From: Deltaproteobacteria bacterium
GTDB taxonomy: Bacteria; Desulfobacterota; Desulfobulbia; Desulfobulbales; BM004
Assembly: GCA_019312685.1 (NCBI GenBank)
Contig: JAFDCR010000183.1
Location: 1-7,212, forward strand
Reading direction: 5' to 3'
Length of the DNA: 7,212 bases
Below the pieces are notes generated by a model. That model was not told the origin of the DNA. It saw only the letters and a list, made by a program, of their open reading frames with translations, and made no database searches. Position numbers and translations under genes: made by a program. How positions within the stretch are numbered: position 1 is the first letter of the stretch; every line of letters starts with the position of its first letter. Shown here one piece after another: positions 5,728 to 7,212 of this stretch.

Positions 5728-5758
5728 GGTTTTATAAAAAATATATAGGTTATTCTTA

Positions 5759-7063
5759 TCAGCTGGAAATATATTTTTTTATGGAATCGGCAATTATATT
5801 AAATATCTTTCTGAACCTGTCTTCGTCAGTTTCCAGTAAAGTGGAACGAAACCCCTGCAGTTCGGTGGCAAATGAGGACAGAGGTACCACGCATACACCG
5901 GTCGCCCCGAGGAGATAATAGACAAAACGCTTGTCCAGGGAAACATCAGGCTGGTTTACCAGTGATTCAACAAATGTCCTGACTTCCTTATTTTCAATGG
6001 GCAGGGTCTGTCTGCTGTTCAAAACACCGTCATTGAACACCACGCTCATGTAGAATGCACCATTTGTTCTGTTTACCAGGATACCCTCCACATCTTTCAA
6101 ACAGTCATAGCCGATATTTGATAATTTTTCATAGCGTTTGATCCGCTTTTCGAGATATTCCGGATATTGCGGATGTGTCACCACCTTGGGCATAACAAGC
6201 TGGGGAAGTGTAGTTGAGCAGACCTCCAGCATTTTGGCATTCAGGATTGACTGAACATACTGTTCAAACAAAGGATCATTATGGCCGTTATACACCTCGA
6301 TCCAGCCGCAACGCGAGCCGGGCCAGGGCATCTCCTTGGAAATCCCGCGCATGACTATGGCCGGTACATCATCAATAAGATCTGAAAGCGGCAGGGTTGT
6401 CTGACCGTTATATATAATGTTGATGTATATCTCGTCGCTGATAACAAAGAGGTCATATTTCTTGGCCAGTTCAACCATACCCTTGATTATCTCAACAGGA
6501 TATACCGCTCCTGTGGGGTTGTCCGGATTGATTATCAGGATGCCTGCTACAGCAGGATTGTATTTAATGCGCTTCTCCAAGTCATCAAGATCGGGATACC
6601 AGTGATTATGTGGATCAAGTTTGTAGGTAACCGGCCTGTCACCGGCATGGGCGGCTTCTGCCGAAGAATGTGTCGTATAGCTGGGGGTGGGCACAACCAC
6701 CCGGGCCGTCCTTTTGAGAAAACCGAAAACCTTGCTGATGGCATCACCGAGCCCGTTAAAGAAAATGATATCGTTCGGACCGATCTGAACCTTGCCCCGC
6801 ATGTTCGTCTGTTCCGCTATGAATTTTCTCGTCTCAAGAATACCGCGTGTCGGACTGTAGCCATAGGTCGCATCCTCCTGGACTGTTTCCGAGACAATAT
6901 CTTTCATCCACTGGGGCATTTGCTCCCCTTTGGCCACAGGGTCACCAATATTCTCCCAGTAAGTCCTCATCCCCAATTCTTCCAGTTTTTCACCGACAGC
7001 TACTATGTTACGGATCTCATAAGTCAGCTCTCCGGCACCTATATGAACAATATTTGTCCTCAT
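5759..7063 (-). CDS. PLP-dependent class I/II aminotransferase
   Basis: Fold-type I aminotransferase that moves an amino group between an amino acid and a 2-oxo acid through pyridoxal phosphate. The 434 residues carry the family marks: YGYSPTRGILETRKFIA (67-83); the cofactor-binding NPDNPTG (179-185, N182); SDEIY (209-213, with D210 for the PLP pyridine nitrogen and Y213); the Schiff-base lysine K243 in RGISKEMPWPGSRCGW with R251; and a late GFR (R406), probably the Arg that binds the substrate carboxylate. The length is a little above the 390-410 usual for Asp/Ala-type enzymes. The closest general type is the AlaA/AspC-like group, but the substrate cannot be read from the sequence. The ATG at 7063 has AAGGAA nine bases upstream. 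The gene sits alone between two terminators, so no pathway partner is visible. Confidence 0.93.
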   Translation of the reverse strand: MRTNIVHIGAGELTYEIRNIVAVGEKLEELGMRTYWENIGDPVAKGEQMPQWMKDIVSETVQEDATYGYSPTRGILETRKFIAEQTNMRGKVQIGPNDIIFFNGLGDAISKVFGFLKRTARVVVPTPSYTTHSSAEAAHAGDRPVTYKLDPHNHWYPDLDDLEKRIKYNPAVAGILIINPDNPTGAVYPVEIIKGMVELAKKYDLFVISDEIYINIIYNGQTTLPLSDLIDDVPAIVMRGISKEMPWPGSRCGWIEVYNGHNDPLFEQYVQSILNAKMLEVCSTTLPQLVMPKVVTHPQYPEYLEKRIKRYEKLSNIGYDCLKDVEGILVNRTNGAFYMSVVFNDGVLNSRQTLPIENKEVRTFVESLVNQPDVSLDKRFVYYLLGATGVCVVPLSSFATELQGFRSTLLETDEDRFRKIFNIIADSIKKYISS

Positions 7064-7138
7064 CCTATGTATTTCCTTCGACGTTCTTTATATCCAAAAT
7101 TAAAAAGTTAGCTTATTCTCAATATTTGTTTTAAACAA

Positions 7139-7173
7139 ACCGGGCGAACACTAAATTCCAGTGTCCGCCCGGT
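7139..7173 (-). terminator. Terminator of a minus-strand gene beyond the right edge
   Basis: Arms 7173-7161 and 7151-7139 form a 13-bp stem in minus-strand RNA: ACCGGGCG, one G-U pair, then ACAC, with a 9-nt loop. UUGUUU follows. On the plus strand the G-U position is an A/C mismatch and no U-run follows, so the minus direction is favoured. The gene it ends is not in the window; 7174-7212 holds no recognisable coding sequence. Confidence 0.7.
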
Positions 7174-7212
7174 ATTAAGTATACCTTCCTATCTATAAAA
7201 AATGTTAATAAC

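Noticed and set aside
5545..5758. CIRCE operator (HrcA site) upstream of grpE
   Set aside because: I looked for TTAGCACTC-N9-GAGTGCTAA or close variants on both strands and found none.
1..7212. CRISPR arrays, tRNA or rRNA genes, insertion sequences, phage genes
   Set aside because: I saw no regularly spaced repeats, no cloverleaf-like segments, and no transposase, integrase or phage protein motifs in any coding region.

Overview
The window carries ordinary chromosomal housekeeping genes from a Gram-negative bacterium. The start of a Kdo transferase gene at the left edge implies a lipopolysaccharide outer membrane. Gene content, protein style, moderate GC and AT-rich spacers suggest a deltaproteobacterial (Desulfobacterota-like) genome. 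That placement is an impression, not a proof.

Layout, left to right. (1) 1-171, minus strand: the first 57 codons of waaA/kdtA (Kdo transferase), cut by the window edge. (2) 172-440: a divergent promoter region. (3) 441-1478, plus strand: a two-domain peptidyl-prolyl isomerase, with a cyclophilin domain followed by an FKBP domain behind an N-terminal hydrophobic segment. (4) 1479-1629: a spacer with short tandem repeats and a perfect 16-bp hairpin reaching into the trpS stop codon. (5) 1630-2595, minus: trpS. (6) 2596-2943: a 348-bp spacer holding a candidate trpS promoter, a long palindromic repeat-like element and the dnaK terminator. (7) 2944-4866 and 4984-5544, minus: grpE followed by dnaK, with a candidate heat-shock-type promoter and a candidate housekeeping promoter upstream. 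(8) 5759-7063, minus: a PLP-dependent class I/II aminotransferase between two terminators. (9) 7064-7212: its leader, and the terminator of a minus-strand gene outside the window.

GrpE and DnaK act as one machine: GrpE is the nucleotide exchange factor for the Hsp70 DnaK. No dnaJ or hrcA is present here, so those partners must be encoded elsewhere if they exist. The PPIase is also a folding factor, but it lies on the opposite strand and its N-terminus suggests export or membrane anchoring. trpS and the aminotransferase look like independently transcribed neighbours.

I found no phage, transposase, CRISPR array, RNA gene or clearly new multi-gene system. The points most worth a second look are the dual-family immunophilin fusion, its two well-formed ribosome-binding-site/ATG pairs (which could give an exported and a cytoplasmic form), and the palindromic element at 2735-2858.
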